From: Zelonia costaricensis
Lineage: Eukaryota > Euglenozoa > Kinetoplastea > Trypanosomatida > Trypanosomatidae
Reading direction: 5' to 3'
Assembly: GCA_030849075.1 (NCBI GenBank)
Contig: JASAOO010003407.1
Location: forward strand, 1 to 55,669
DNA length: 55,669 nt
Shown: in pieces, positions 1-10,219 of the stretch
Layout: every line of letters begins with the position of its first letter
Numbering within the stretch: position 1 is the first letter of the stretch
Translations under genes and position numbers: made by a program
Notes under the pieces: model-generated
The model's database searches: none
What the model saw: the letters and a program-made list of their open reading frames with translations, nothing else
Told to the model about the DNA's origin: nothing

Positions 1-2370
1 CTCCGGACGTCGCCACAACAAACGGACGCGGGGGGATGCAGTGTTGCGCTGTGGACTGGGGGGGGAAGTTGGACAAGTTCTTTGATTGCAGACAAACAGA
101 GCGGGAACACTAACAGGGAAATACGGCAAAGCACGAGGTAGAACAGAAGGGGGGAGAGAAGCGAAGACCAAGAGAGAGAGGAGACAGGGCGGGGAGGTGT
201 GTTGGTTGGGTCTCCTTCATAAAAAAAAAGTCGAAGACAAGTCGGACACGTGGCGAGGGACGTCGGCGTGGGAAAAGCGTCAACGGGCCAAAAATAGAGT
301 TGGAACAGGGGGGGAACGGCGATTGGGCGAAGAAGCGAGAAGGGACCTGGGGCACGGCGCTGACCAAAACTTACAGAGGGCAGAACAAGAGTTAATCACA
401 CAAAGCACTGGGAAAGGAAAAACACGAGGAGCGCGAGCACTTTCAGAGCACGTGCAAAGGTGAGATGGAAAGAGGCGACAGTCGCTTTGCGTCCGCGGGG
501 GGAGGTCCTTGCGGGCTGCCACGGGCGTGCGTCCTGCAAGATCGCGGACTTCCCAGGGCGACGGCCCTCTTCAAACTCGCTCGCCTGGTCACCGCAAAGT
601 TGGATGGCGTCTTGGGGGGGCGCGACAGGGAGGAGGGGGAACCTGAGAGCGCGGAGCGTGGAAAGGAGACTCGCAATCCACAAAAAAGAAAAGAGGACAG
701 GATCGAAAATGAGAAGCGGAGGTGAAGCAGACTTCTGTTGTTGATCTGAATGGCCCGCACCGGGTGTTCAACTGTGCGAGTGCTAGCAAAAGAGAGCGGG
801 AGAAAATGTCAGCGCGCTTGCCTTTGCCGCGTTCGTCTCACAGGGGCTGCCTCGCGACGACAACCTTTCGGTTTTCTTTACGATCGTGAGGTCGCGCGTG
901 AATGGAGTGGAGTGGAAAGGAACCGCAGCAGTTTCGCCTCGCGTTGATGCTGTTCTTTTTTTTTTTTTTCGATGTGGGTCAGGGTGGTGCGAAGGCGAGT
1001 CGTTCGTGAAGACGGACAGCTGAGGATGGTCAAAGCGGTACTAGAAGAGAGGGAGAGAAGGAGGAAGCAAAGTGACAGTGCACGTTGAGTGAGGCAACTA
1101 CACGCTTGACGATTGAAGGAGTGCGAGTGGGGGGGAAGAAGAACTGAGTGGGGTGACGAGGGAAGGAGAGAGAGAGGCAGTGGCTTGTGGATCAGCAGAG
1201 TACTCAGATACGCCGATTGCGCGAGAGCCACAGTGTGCGGCTGAGGTATGAGGGACGAAGAGGTCCAGAGACGGCTGTAGAAGCAGAAGGAAAGAGCGGA
1301 AGTACAAGACTAAACGCCCACAGAAATGGAATTCAAGTTGAATAAAGGAGAAGGTTGAAAAGGCAACAAAGGAGAGGACGAGAGAGAGCGGACGCTTTCT
1401 TTGTTTAATTGTGTGTGAGGGGGGAGGGATGAGGGAGGGGGCAAGGGTTTTGTGAGAAAACAGGGGGGCGTGGCAACAGCGCAGAAGGGCAGTGGAGGGG
1501 CGGGGGGGCAGCGCATCGATGACAGAGTTAACGGTCAGCACCGCGAACACAAAGCACACCGTGACTCGCTTTTCTTTTCTTTTCCGTTCGCGCGGCAGCT
1601 CCCTCGACGCAAGAGTGCAAGGCGGTGCATGTGCATTGTTTCTGTGATACGGACGCGGAGGTGCGCAAAGGATGCTGGGCACCACGCAGAACTTGCGACG
1701 CCTTCAAGCGATGCCGCCATTACTCGCTCACTCGCACGCGGGTTAGACTTCCTGTTTGTCTTGTTCTCTTCTTTTCTTTTTCTCTTTGCTTTTAGCGAGC
1801 TCGCCGCAACGCATTGTACAGCGTCCATGCGGCATCTCGCGCCTTTCTCAAGTCGAGCACAGCCTCCGCACTGCCGGAGGGACCTTTGAGGCACAGCGAT
1901 AGTGTACATGCGCCGGCCACTGCGCAGGGGCCCGCAAGCACTCTGCATTCCGTTTGGCCGCTCGCGCTGCGCCGGAGAGTCACCAGCAACGAAGAAAAAA
2001 AAGGAGACCAAGAAAAGCCCGGAGTGGAGGTTTTGAGAAGACGCGTGTCACGTGCGATCGGTGAGGAGGCACCAACGTGTCACAGCAGTAACTGTGCAGA
2101 AGACACAAGGAACGGCCTTCCCTGCACCGCCGCAGGAGCGCGCACACACACACAAGCAGTGCCGTGAGCGAGGGGAGCGAAGTTCGTGGAGTCGCTGCAT
2201 CGGACGCCTAGCTTTGCACGCACCGCAGTGAGAAGAAATTCGCGGGAGGTCTTAAGCCGCGCAACCTTCCCCCGCGCACGTGTGCTTATTGAAGGCGCCC
2301 GTCAAGCACCGGTTTTAGGTCTTCTTGTTCAAACCTCTGCTCCGTCCTTGTGAGCAGTGACGCGTGTGTT
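1..2370. other. Gene-free region at the window edge
   Basis: I find no credible gene here on either strand. The open frames are short, overlap one another in several frames, and translate to Arg/Ser/Pro-rich low-complexity peptides that look like GC-rich spacer. The plus strand is strongly purine-rich (GGGGAGG and GAAGGAGG types of run), so the sense strand carries many pyrimidine tracts. A T11 run lies near 955-970. Given the minus-strand polarity, this should hold the 3' UTR of the BET1-like gene, then spacer, then the 5' flank of the next gene outside the window. Confidence 0.55.
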
Positions 2371-2802
2371 CTACCGAAAACGCAGCATCAGATAAAGCAG
2401 CATGAAGAAGACCACCACGAAGATGGCGAGGACCCACATGTGCTTGAAGCTGCCCCACCCGATCTTGTCGAGGTTTCGCATTGTCTTGCGCAGCGAGCCC
2501 TGCGCGTTCTGGAAGGTGGTGCGCAATCGCTCGAGCAGCGCGTTCTGATCCCGCACCTCGTCCCCCATCCTAGTGAAGCTCTTCTTGGCGCGCCGCATGT
2601 CGGACAGCAGCGCTTGCATTAGAGCGTCGTTCTCCCGCTCCTGTGCCCCGGTGCTGTGCAACGGCGGTGGCGGTGTCGATGTCGCGTTGCTACTCGGACG
2701 TGACACAAACGGCGCGGGAGACGGCGACGCACCGAGCGCGCTGTCATCGCCTGCTGCGCCCCCCTCTCGACGGCGGAACAACGTACTCTGTGGCTGGATC
2801 AT
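2371..2802 (-). CDS. BET1-like Qc-SNARE
   Basis: The 143-aa product is a tail-anchored SNARE. Residues 1-52 are a Ser/Pro-rich, disordered N-terminus. Residues about 54-115 form one SNARE coiled coil with the motif MGDEVRDQNALLERL, which matches the BET1 pattern IGxEVxxQNxLL; Gln86 is the expected zero-layer glutamine. A hydrophobic anchor at about 122-140 is followed by only three residues (RFR), so the protein should face the cytosol. BET1-type Qc-SNAREs act in ER-to-Golgi vesicle fusion with Sec22, syntaxin-5 and membrin-type partners. The ATG at 2802 is the only in-frame ATG, and the frame upstream of it is low-complexity spacer. The family is well supported, but BET1 versus the related GS15/SFT1 type is less certain. 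Confidence 0.85.
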   Translation of the reverse strand: MIQPQSTLFRRREGGAAGDDSALGASPSPAPFVSRPSSNATSTPPPPLHSTGAQERENDALMQALLSDMRRAKKSFTRMGDEVRDQNALLERLRTTFQNAQGSLRKTMRNLDKIGWGSFKHMWVLAIFVVVFFMLLYLMLRFR

Positions 2803-3424
2803 CGGGGTGAAGGAGGGGAGGGGGAAAGAGGTTGCCAACCGCCCGCGCGTGCTGCTGCAGAGGAGGTCCGCTTTGTCAGCACGTGACGCTCGTCTGCGGC
2901 TCAATGGGCCGGTGATGCGACTGCGCCGAGTGAGAGCGCCGTATGCGCGTGTGCAGGCGGGGTGCTGTCGCTCGCTGCCTTGACGATTTGCTTCACATAC
3001 CGTGGGATGTTGGTATACGGTCACATGTGTGTGTGTGTGTGTGTCACAATCGGATAGAGGTTGTTTTTGTGTGTGTGTGTGCGAGCAGAAGATGATCGAG
3101 GGGCAAAGAGGAGCGCAACACCCGTGTCACTACCTCTAGATTCTGGTGCGCGACTGCTCTCGCGTAGCTCGTGTATAGTCCACGGTGCGCGAGCAGCGCG
3201 CCGTCACGGCGCACACTCCGTGAGGCGCCTCGTTTGTGCTTTGAGGGGGTGGGGGTGGGGGCTCTCGCTCGCTCGCTCTCTCACATGCCCTACGAAATCG
3301 CGCGCGCACCTGTGAATAAAAGATGCGGCCAGCTGCCACCCCCCCCCCTCCCTCCCTCCCTTCCCATCACCTCGCCTCCCTCGTCTTCTGTGGTGTCTTC
3401 TTCTTTACTTTGAACTGTGTGTGT

Positions 3425-3458
<34 letters not shown>

Positions 3459-3739
3459 GAGGGAGGGAGAAAGAGGAGCGCCTGCTGCTTGTCCCCACGA
3501 GAGGAGATGCGAGTTGTTTCCCCTCCGCCCTGCGTACGACCCGTGTAGGCGCCAAGAGACGTGGGGCGATTGCCATGCCGACGCCGGATGTGCTTACCGG
3601 GAGTACCTGAGGTGACGCCGTGGCGCGCCACCGGAGACGAGCACGACCGCCCTTCGCGTAGCCGGAACCGGAACCAGGGAAAAGCAAAAAAAAAAAAAAA
3701 AGGCGCCGGGGACGATCGATCTCGCAGCGTGTCTGTCCG
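2803..3739. other. Intergenic spacer with GT repeats
   Basis: This spacer between the aprataxin-like gene and the BET1-like gene shows no gene. It holds a short GT run at about 3026-3044, a GT-rich stretch near 3066-3082, a long GT run at 3416-3455, a CTCG repeat near 3260-3280, an A16 run near 3686-3701 and pyrimidine-rich stretches near 3340-3410. It should contain the 3' UTR of the aprataxin-like gene and the spliced-leader acceptor of the BET1-like gene. Confidence 0.5.
3416..3455. repeat. (GT)n microsatellite
   Basis: An almost pure GT run of about 40 bases with one GGG interruption, reading as CA repeats on the sense (minus) strand. It lies in the spacer between the aprataxin-like and BET1-like genes. 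Confidence 0.9.
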
Positions 3740-4519
3740 TCACAGCCTCTCCACGGACTTGTTCTTTGGGCAGCCGCGCACGTGCGCCTTCATGGCGGGC
3801 ATGTTGGCCAGTCCCGTGCCGCACCAAAGGCAACGCATCTCCTGCTCTTCCATCTGCCGTAGCCGCGCCACGTCTTGGTTCAGCGTCACGCGGCCGTGGC
3901 GCTCGAGGTCCTCGAGTATGCGGGCACTCGTCAAGAAGAAGAAAGTCGCGAAGCTGTTGTAGTGCTTCTTGTTCTTGAGGCACGGACTGTCAAGATCCAT
4001 GGAGAGCACGTGCAGGTGCAACATGGGCAGCGAGGGCAGGGCGTGGAAGCCGGCGATGAAGCGGCGGCCCGCGTACGTGCGTGGTGATGTGGCTTGTAGG
4101 TACTTCACGTAGGCGTCCCCGACGTGCATCATGTGTCGCAGCAACGGCACGTCCTCCTTCGTGAGTGAGTTGAGGGACTGCAGGCGAAGATCGAGCGGCA
4201 TGACAAGGCAATGCACCACCGACTTGGGAAACGCGTCGTTCACGAGGATGCACGACGGGTCCTTGTAAAGAAGCGAGCTGCCGGCGGCCTGCTTCGTCTC
4301 GCCGGGGCCCAGCAGCGGGTACGGCTTGAAGGCAGCCGCTGGAATAGGCGGTGGGGGCGGAGCGGCTGACGGGGAGGGGGTGGCCGACGACGTCGTGGCG
4401 GCCTTCTGCGCCTTCCTCACAACGTTGAGGAGGAAGGGCAGCTTTGTGCTGGGGTCGCTGCCCACCACAGCTGCCGCGCGGCGGACTGCGGCGCCGGTCA
4501 GCACTTGAGAGGTCTGCAT
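3740..4519 (-). CDS. Aprataxin-like HIT domain and zinc-finger protein
   Basis: The 259-aa product matches the HIT plus zinc-finger half of aprataxin. The HIT domain covers about residues 82-205. Its N-terminal part (VNDAFPKSVVHCLVMP) parallels the aprataxin KDKYPKARYHWLVLP segment. The active-site stretch HALPSLPMLHLHVLSMD is followed by the aprataxin-specific block DSPCLKNKKHYNSF. A C2HC zinc finger lies at Cys230, Cys233, His246 and Cys250. Aprataxin removes 5'-AMP from DNA ends left by aborted ligation, and a nuclear or mitochondrial site is possible. Two things are unusual. The vertebrate N-terminal FHA domain is absent, being replaced by about 80 Ala/Pro-rich residues. The first His of the HxHxH triad is Met166, while the middle and last His (His168, His170) remain. 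The family call is firm; activity is inferred. Confidence 0.9.
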   Translation of the reverse strand: MQTSQVLTGAAVRRAAAVVGSDPSTKLPFLLNVVRKAQKAATTSSATPSPSAAPPPPPIPAAAFKPYPLLGPGETKQAAGSSLLYKDPSCILVNDAFPKSVVHCLVMPLDLRLQSLNSLTKEDVPLLRHMMHVGDAYVKYLQATSPRTYAGRRFIAGFHALPSLPMLHLHVLSMDLDSPCLKNKKHYNSFATFFFLTSARILEDLERHGRVTLNQDVARLRQMEEQEMRCLWCGTGLANMPAMKAHVRGCPKNKSVERL

Positions 4520-5599
4520 CGGTGGGGGTGCGGCTTGGAGGGAGGGGGGAGCGGGGCGTACTCGACTCGGTGCCGGCTGGGTGCCTCCTGTGCGGTGCCC
4601 TCTTCACCCTTGGTTTGCTGGTAAGAGGGAGAATCTATGTGCAGGCGGTGCGTGTAGCTGTATGGAGGCTCTGGCGCGTGCCTCGTCCTGGCGAGTCTCA
4701 ACGCGAGTACCGAGGAGAAACAGAGACGGCACAGTGGAGGCGGTCCGCTGCAGGCGGCGACTGAGACGACGGGTAGGGTGGATCTATGCGGTGCTGTGTG
4801 TTGAGCATTGAGGGGGTGGGGCAGGGCAGAGGAGACGATGTGAGAGGAAGGTGCACGAGTCGCTCCCGCGACTGGCTGGCGCATGGCACACGAGCCACAC
4901 ACACACACACAAACACACCACGCAAACACTGCGCGGCACTTGCGCGCCTCGTTGCCAGCTGCGCAACCGCGCAGGGTGCACAGCAGCCTTGCACGACCAC
5001 CCCGCAGACGCGCTCCGCACCCTCCTCCGCCGCGCACCACCCGAACTCGCCAAACGTGGAGCGCAGGCCGGGCCTGCTGGGGTAGATGGGGACCACGTAC
5101 ACCGATGTGAGTCCGGTTTGCTTGGGCAACTCTAGCTTTAGCCGGTGTGAGAGTGTGTGTACAGGCATGAGGCGACCAGCACGACGTGCATACACACACG
5201 TGTAATTCGCTCGAAAGCAAGCGGGTTGGAGTGGCTGTGGCAGGGAGAGGGGGGAGGGAGAAGGTAGGACAGCCTCGCTAGATGCGAGGTGCACACGAGG
5301 AAAGCGCACAAGGCCACTTCGGCCCAGCTCAGCCGCTCGCAGCACCACCGCCGAATCCCTCCCGTCCCCCGCCCCGTCAAAGGAGGTGCGCGGCGGCGAG
5401 CGGGCGGTTGGCCACGCCCGTGGTGCTACCACGACCCGCCCCGGGCACCGCAGAAGAGGAAGCAAGACGGACACACAGACACAGACACACACACACACAC
5501 ATCCCCCGCAGTCCCATTCAAGGCCCTCTGCGGGTTGGCCGTGCCACGACGCGCACACCTGCCCTGACGGCGAGACGCAAAATCCCCACGTCGTGCACC
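4520..5599. other. Intergenic spacer
   Basis: There is no supportable gene between the phosphate transporter and the aprataxin-like gene. The spacer carries short CA runs near 4898-4918 and 5470-5500 (plus strand), a CT-rich sense-strand tract near 5235-5265, and general purine-rich plus-strand sequence. Confidence 0.5.
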
Positions 5600-7783
5600 T
5601 CAGCCGCAGAGCAGCGATGAGAGCAGCCACATCGACACCCCCGTTGTCACCGCGCTGATGATGAGCGTCACGACCCAACCCGTCACAACCTTCGTCACGA
5701 TACCCCACGAGACACCGCCAAGCTTCGCATCCAGCACGCCACACCCAATCGCCGCGCCAACCTGCGCCTGCGAAAGCGAGACCGGAATGCCAATCCCGGT
5801 GAGCACCATCGTTACCGCCGTGCCACCCACCTGGATGCACCAGCCACGCGCTGGAGTCACGGTCACGAGTTCCATGCCAACCGTCTTCATGAGGCTCGCG
5901 CCGAGGCCGAACATGCCGATCGCGATGCCGAGCATGGCTGGCAGCACCGACCACTGCGAGCTCAGCCCCGGCGTCTGCAGCTCGTGGTTCGTGAAGGCAT
6001 CGTAGAGTATGACAAAGGCCACCGTCGCGTTCGCGCCCGCCACGGCGCCGTGCACGAAGCTGGACATGCTCCCGGCCACAACCTGCAGTCCGGTAAACAA
6101 GTACTCCGCGCGGGGGTTAAAGGGTTTGATGAGGATGCCGCCAAACCGGATGGGCTGCATCGGGTGGTCCATGGCCCAGTCCTCCTCCCCAAACTCGTCC
6201 TCGCTGTGCACCGAAACGGGCGAGTACGGCGACTGTGGGAGCCGCGCGTGGGGGGCGGCGGCCGCCGCGGTGGTAGCAAACGCGCTCGGGGGCTGGACGA
6301 AGTCGGTGCCGCCGTAGGAGGTGAAGCCCGGCACGTGCCCCGCCTGCGGCAGCGGCTGGTGATGGGGGTGCTGCGGCTGCTGCATCTCGCGCCGCTCGCG
6401 GTCAGAGGAGGCGAGGTTGCAGCCCGGCAGGTACGAGACGTCGAGCGACGGGCCGACGTGGCCCGACACGGTCGACCCCGACAAGGAGCGAGGGAGGGCG
6501 GCTGGCGAGTGGCCGCGCGTATGCACCGGTGTGAGACGCACACGGCCGCCGTTGCGAACAAAGCCGCCGTCCGACCTGGATATGGACGAGAGCACAAACG
6601 ACGCGTTCTGGTGCAGCGGTGCGGGGGCGGGCGTGTTGGGCCGCGAGTGCGTGGGCCCTCCCGCAGCGGAGCAGCTCTCCTGCAGCTCCGGCTCGGCAGT
6701 CGGCGCGGCCAGGACGCTCGTCGCATCCACCCCCTCGAGCGACGGGGAGAAGACGTCCGACGCCGCCACCGCCGCGGTCGCCGCAGGTCCAGGTCCGTCC
6801 GTCGCGGCCGCAGCACCGCCAGGGGCAGGGGTGGCTCGCGGCGAGAGGTGCCGCCGGCCATTCGAACCCACCGTTGACGCCGCGCCGCTTGCGTCGCCGC
6901 GCGCGCGAAAGAAGGACAGGTTCTTGACGTCCTCCAAGGCAACGCCGTCTGCCGGCTCCTCCACCGGCTCCGTCCGCAGCGCCTCGTTTTCCCACACAAA
7001 AGACTGCGCGCTCATGGCGGCCGCAGCGACCTGCGGGAACACCCACTGCTGCGAGACCCAGCAGAAGAGCAGGATGCAGAGGAACAGGATCACGTACTGG
7101 GCGGCTACCGGCACGTAGGCAGCGAGTGTCTTGGTCATCACCGGCGGCTGGGCGATCAGGATGAAGAAGAAGTCCACCATCAGCGACCCCAGTAGGCAGT
7201 AGGGTAGCACGAGAAGCGCCAACTCGAAGGAGCGCCCCTTCACCTTGAAGACATCGCGTCGCATGACGTAGAAGAGCAGCGCTGTCGCCCCACACGCTGC
7301 GAGCGGTGCGGCCAGCCACGAAACGACGATCACCGCCACGCCGCTTGACTTCACGTAGGTGAAACCGCCGGCGGCGAAGATCGCAAAGCCGAGGATGGAG
7401 CCGACGACCGTGTGCGTGATGGAGACAGGGAGGCCGAAGACCGTGGACAGGTACAGCCATAGCGCCGCCGCGAAGCTGGCGCACGTCATGCCAATCACAA
7501 CGATATCCTTGTTCTGCGCGAAGAGGGCGGGGTCCACGATCCCGTTGCGGATGGTGTTGCTCACGTGCCCGCCCATGAAGGCGGCACCGAGCAGCTCGAA
7601 GACGGTGCAGTAGATGATGGCCTGCTTCATGTTAAGCGAGCCGCTGCCCACCACCATGGCGAAGTTGGCCGACAGGTCATTGGCGCCGATCCCAACACCG
7701 CAGAGGAAGGAGAGCAGCGTGCTGATGCACACCAGCGGCAGGGTGGTGTTCACATCCAGTGTGCACGTCGAAGTGCCACTCAT
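5600..7783 (-). CDS. PiT/PHO4-family inorganic phosphate transporter
   Basis: The 727-aa product is a polytopic membrane protein of the PiT (PHO4/PHO89/SLC20) family, which couples phosphate uptake to Na+ or H+. The N-terminal repeat has the PiT signature GANDLSANFAMVVGSGS (GAND at residues 33-36) and the second PiT block LPVSITHTVVGSILGF. About eight hydrophobic segments are followed by a loop of roughly 300 residues rich in Ala, Pro, Ser and His, then the C-terminal repeat with about four segments. In that repeat the signature is degenerate: HGAVAGANATVAF where GANDVAN is expected, and IPVSLSQAQVGAAIG where PVSTTH is usual. The start is the ATG at 7783; upstream in-frame sequence is low-complexity spacer. 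A plasma or acidocalcisome membrane site is plausible but cannot be seen in the sequence. Confidence 0.93.
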   Translation of the reverse strand: MSGTSTCTLDVNTTLPLVCISTLLSFLCGVGIGANDLSANFAMVVGSGSLNMKQAIIYCTVFELLGAAFMGGHVSNTIRNGIVDPALFAQNKDIVVIGMTCASFAAALWLYLSTVFGLPVSITHTVVGSILGFAIFAAGGFTYVKSSGVAVIVVSWLAAPLAACGATALLFYVMRRDVFKVKGRSFELALLVLPYCLLGSLMVDFFFILIAQPPVMTKTLAAYVPVAAQYVILFLCILLFCWVSQQWVFPQVAAAAMSAQSFVWENEALRTEPVEEPADGVALEDVKNLSFFRARGDASGAASTVGSNGRRHLSPRATPAPGGAAAATDGPGPAATAAVAASDVFSPSLEGVDATSVLAAPTAEPELQESCSAAGGPTHSRPNTPAPAPLHQNASFVLSSISRSDGGFVRNGGRVRLTPVHTRGHSPAALPRSLSGSTVSGHVGPSLDVSYLPGCNLASSDRERREMQQPQHPHHQPLPQAGHVPGFTSYGGTDFVQPPSAFATTAAAAAPHARLPQSPYSPVSVHSEDEFGEEDWAMDHPMQPIRFGGILIKPFNPRAEYLFTGLQVVAGSMSSFVHGAVAGANATVAFVILYDAFTNHELQTPGLSSQWSVLPAMLGIAIGMFGLGASLMKTVGMELVTVTPARGWCIQVGGTAVTMVLTGIGIPVSLSQAQVGAAIGCGVLDAKLGGVSWGIVTKVVTGWVVTLIISAVTTGVSMWLLSSLLCG

Positions 7784-8090
7784 CGCGCCAGCGACCGCGT
7801 CAGCGCGGCGATGCGGATAGAGGGAAAGGTGGGTGGAGGAAGGGAGAAGATGGCGAGGCACGGAGGGTGCGGGATGAGGCCCCGTGCAACGGAGGGCCTC
7901 AGCACAACGCGTCTATGCGGCAGCGCCAGCAGTAAGACGAGCAGGAGACAGCCTGAAAAGAAACAACGAAGAAGACAGAAATAGAGCGATAGAAATGCAC
8001 ACACACACGCACGTAGTTGCGCACGGTGCAGGAGAAGAAGGCGCAACAGGTCCTGCGGCGGCAAAAGGTGCGTGAGATGGTGCAGCAGGA

Positions 8091-8106
8091 GGGGGGGGGG
8101 GGGGGG
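8091..8106. repeat. Poly-G run of 16
   Basis: Sixteen consecutive G on the plus strand, which is poly-C on the transcribed sense strand. It lies about 310 bases upstream of the phosphate transporter start. It may belong to a pyrimidine tract or form a G-quadruplex on the plus strand. Confidence 0.9.
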
Positions 8107-10126
8107 CGGAGTTCCGATAGTCAACGTGACGAAAACTGAAGAGGAACAAGCGTCCCGAGAGGAAAGAAAAAGGCGGAAGGCGATGCGCGTGTGGTACGCC
8201 TACGAATATCGGCTTTGTTGCGTCGCCGCGCACGTGCTCTCCTATCGACGGATTGAAGAGGCGCCGTGCGGTTCCTGCCTGTCCCTGGACGGACGAGGGG
8301 GGAGAGTACGAATGCGGGTCGGTGAGAGCGGAAGGATGCCTCCGCTGTTATCAGCGAATACCGCGAAGCAGCTCTAGACAACGCGCCGCAGCGGCAATGG
8401 TGAGAAAAGGGGGTGCAGGCAAAGCAAGCCACGGCACCGAGTCACGCGGGGAGAGGGGCGCTGGGCAAACAGCGGCAAGACTCACGACCACCTGAACAAC
8501 AAGAAGGCGGCGAAGGAGGGGGAGTTCCGGCCGCACACGCGAAGGGGGCAAGCGGGGGACGGAGGTACAGACTCAAGAGACGAAAAACAAAGCCAAAGAG
8601 AAACACGAGAGGCTGTGCACCTCGATCAAGTCGTGGGTAGCGCTGCGGGGGTGGGAAATGAGTCACGCGTGCACGGAGATCTCTGTGGGTGCGTGACGGC
8701 AGAGTTTCAGGCAGAGCTAGAGGGAGAAGGAGAGAGGGGCGGGGCTCAGTTATCAAGGAGGAGGGGGCTGCACGAGTTTGAGGTATAGCGTGAACAGGTA
8801 CGCACGCGCAACGGCACCGGCGGGAGAGGGCACGATGCAGAGGGGAGAGGGGCTGGCAGTTAGCCTCTTTCTGAGTTCCCGCACACACAATCAGACCAAC
8901 ACCAAGAGAGGGTGGAACGATGACGATGATAAGGCCGATCGAGTAGGAGCGAGCTGTGCTGGGAAAGAGCGCAGGGCGTTGATGGAGGCGAAGAGAACAG
9001 GCAAGATGGTTCCTGTGTGTGCAGACGCGTAGCGGGAGTGGAGTACAGCGCAAAGGGCGGTGGTGAACGAGGGAAAGCGGTGGAGAAGGCAGATGATTGA
9101 GGTGAATAGTCAATGTGATGGAGGGAAAGAGAAGAGGGGCCGGTCCAGGGACATGCGCCGACTGTGGCGCGAAGCACAGTCGTGTCCCGCATACCCTCTT
9201 GACAGTGAGCGGGCAGCCTCGGTTTGCGAGCCAGGCGCGCACTTGTCATGTGTCGCCATGAAGACGGTCGGCAAAGTCCAGCGAGGAGCCTTGCACGCGC
9301 CACGCGCTTACGGCAGGTCTCATCGCGCGGGCCGCCACTTGCGCACAGACACACACACACACGCATCGCCATCGGAGTTTTCGCGCGGACGTTGCAGGAT
9401 GCCGAATAGGCTCCCTGCCTTCACCTTTCCCCGCCCCGCGCACACTCACTCGAACCCGAGTCGGCTGCGTGCCACATCTACACACCGACACACCGACGCA
9501 CCACTGCCGTGCGCGAAGAAGCGGCACCTCCGCACGCTTGAGTTTGTTTCTCGTTGTTGCGATTTGTCTTCATGGTAGCTTCCAGTTTGCGGGGCATAAA
9601 ACGCAAAGAGGCGGAGGAGGCGCTGCACGTGACAGGGCTGGGTGTGTGAATGGCTGAGCATCCTGACCAACGACACAGGAGGAGTGCATCACCACCACCA
9701 CCCCCTTTGTTACCGTCGCACACCGCCGCTGCGCCTCGAGACGTGCACGTACATCGACACTATCTCGCACCCTCCGGCGCCCTTCCTTCCTCCGCCTTCT
9801 CGCCCCGCTCACCGCAAAGCACGCTCTCATATGTACATGGCGCACCACGGCCCTACAACAACACAGGAAGGAGGAGAGTACAAAGCCAGCATCAGCGGGT
9901 CGCGGAGGCAGGAGGGGGGGAGCCACCTTCCCTCCACACCCTTCCGGCCCCCGCCCCCCCTCCCGTCTCTCTCTCCGGTATAGGCGCCCCCCGCCCCGCT
10001 GCACAGGAGAGAGAGGGGAGGGGGGCCCACGCAAGCCACTCAGCCAAGGAAGACTCGGGTACATCGATCGCAGCCATTCCCACTGCGAGCGCACGCGCTT
10101 CGCCGTCGCACGCAGCGGCAAGGAGC

Positions 10127-10127
10127 N
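10127..10127. other. Ambiguous base (N)
   Basis: A single undetermined base in the spacer downstream of RSP4/6. It lies outside every supported gene, so it affects no protein. Confidence 0.99.
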
Positions 10128-10219
10128 CGCGCACCATCACTGCGCCAGGACAAGGTGAAGCAACGAGCAGCACGGGCGGGGAGTGGGCAGCGCAGTGCTG
10201 GCTACGCCTGCGGGGTCGC

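Larger units (their letters stand above)
7784..10219. other. Long intergenic spacer
   Basis: No supportable gene is seen in this 2.4 kb between RSP4/6 and the phosphate transporter. It includes a G16 run at 8091-8106, short CA runs near 8000 and 9350, purine-rich plus-strand sequence throughout 8400-9200, and one ambiguous base at 10127. It should contain the 3' UTR of RSP4/6, which is long by this layout, and the splice acceptor of the transporter gene. Confidence 0.5.

Noticed and set aside
1098..1685. A 195-codon minus-strand frame near the window edge
   Set aside because: It overlaps other frames of equal size, is rich in Pro/Ser/Leu from pyrimidine tracts and shows no domain.
9445..9475. 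A possible tRNA B-box (GGTTCGAGT on the minus strand)
   Set aside because: The final bases do not match GGTTCGANTCC, there is no A-box at the right distance, and no cloverleaf can be drawn.
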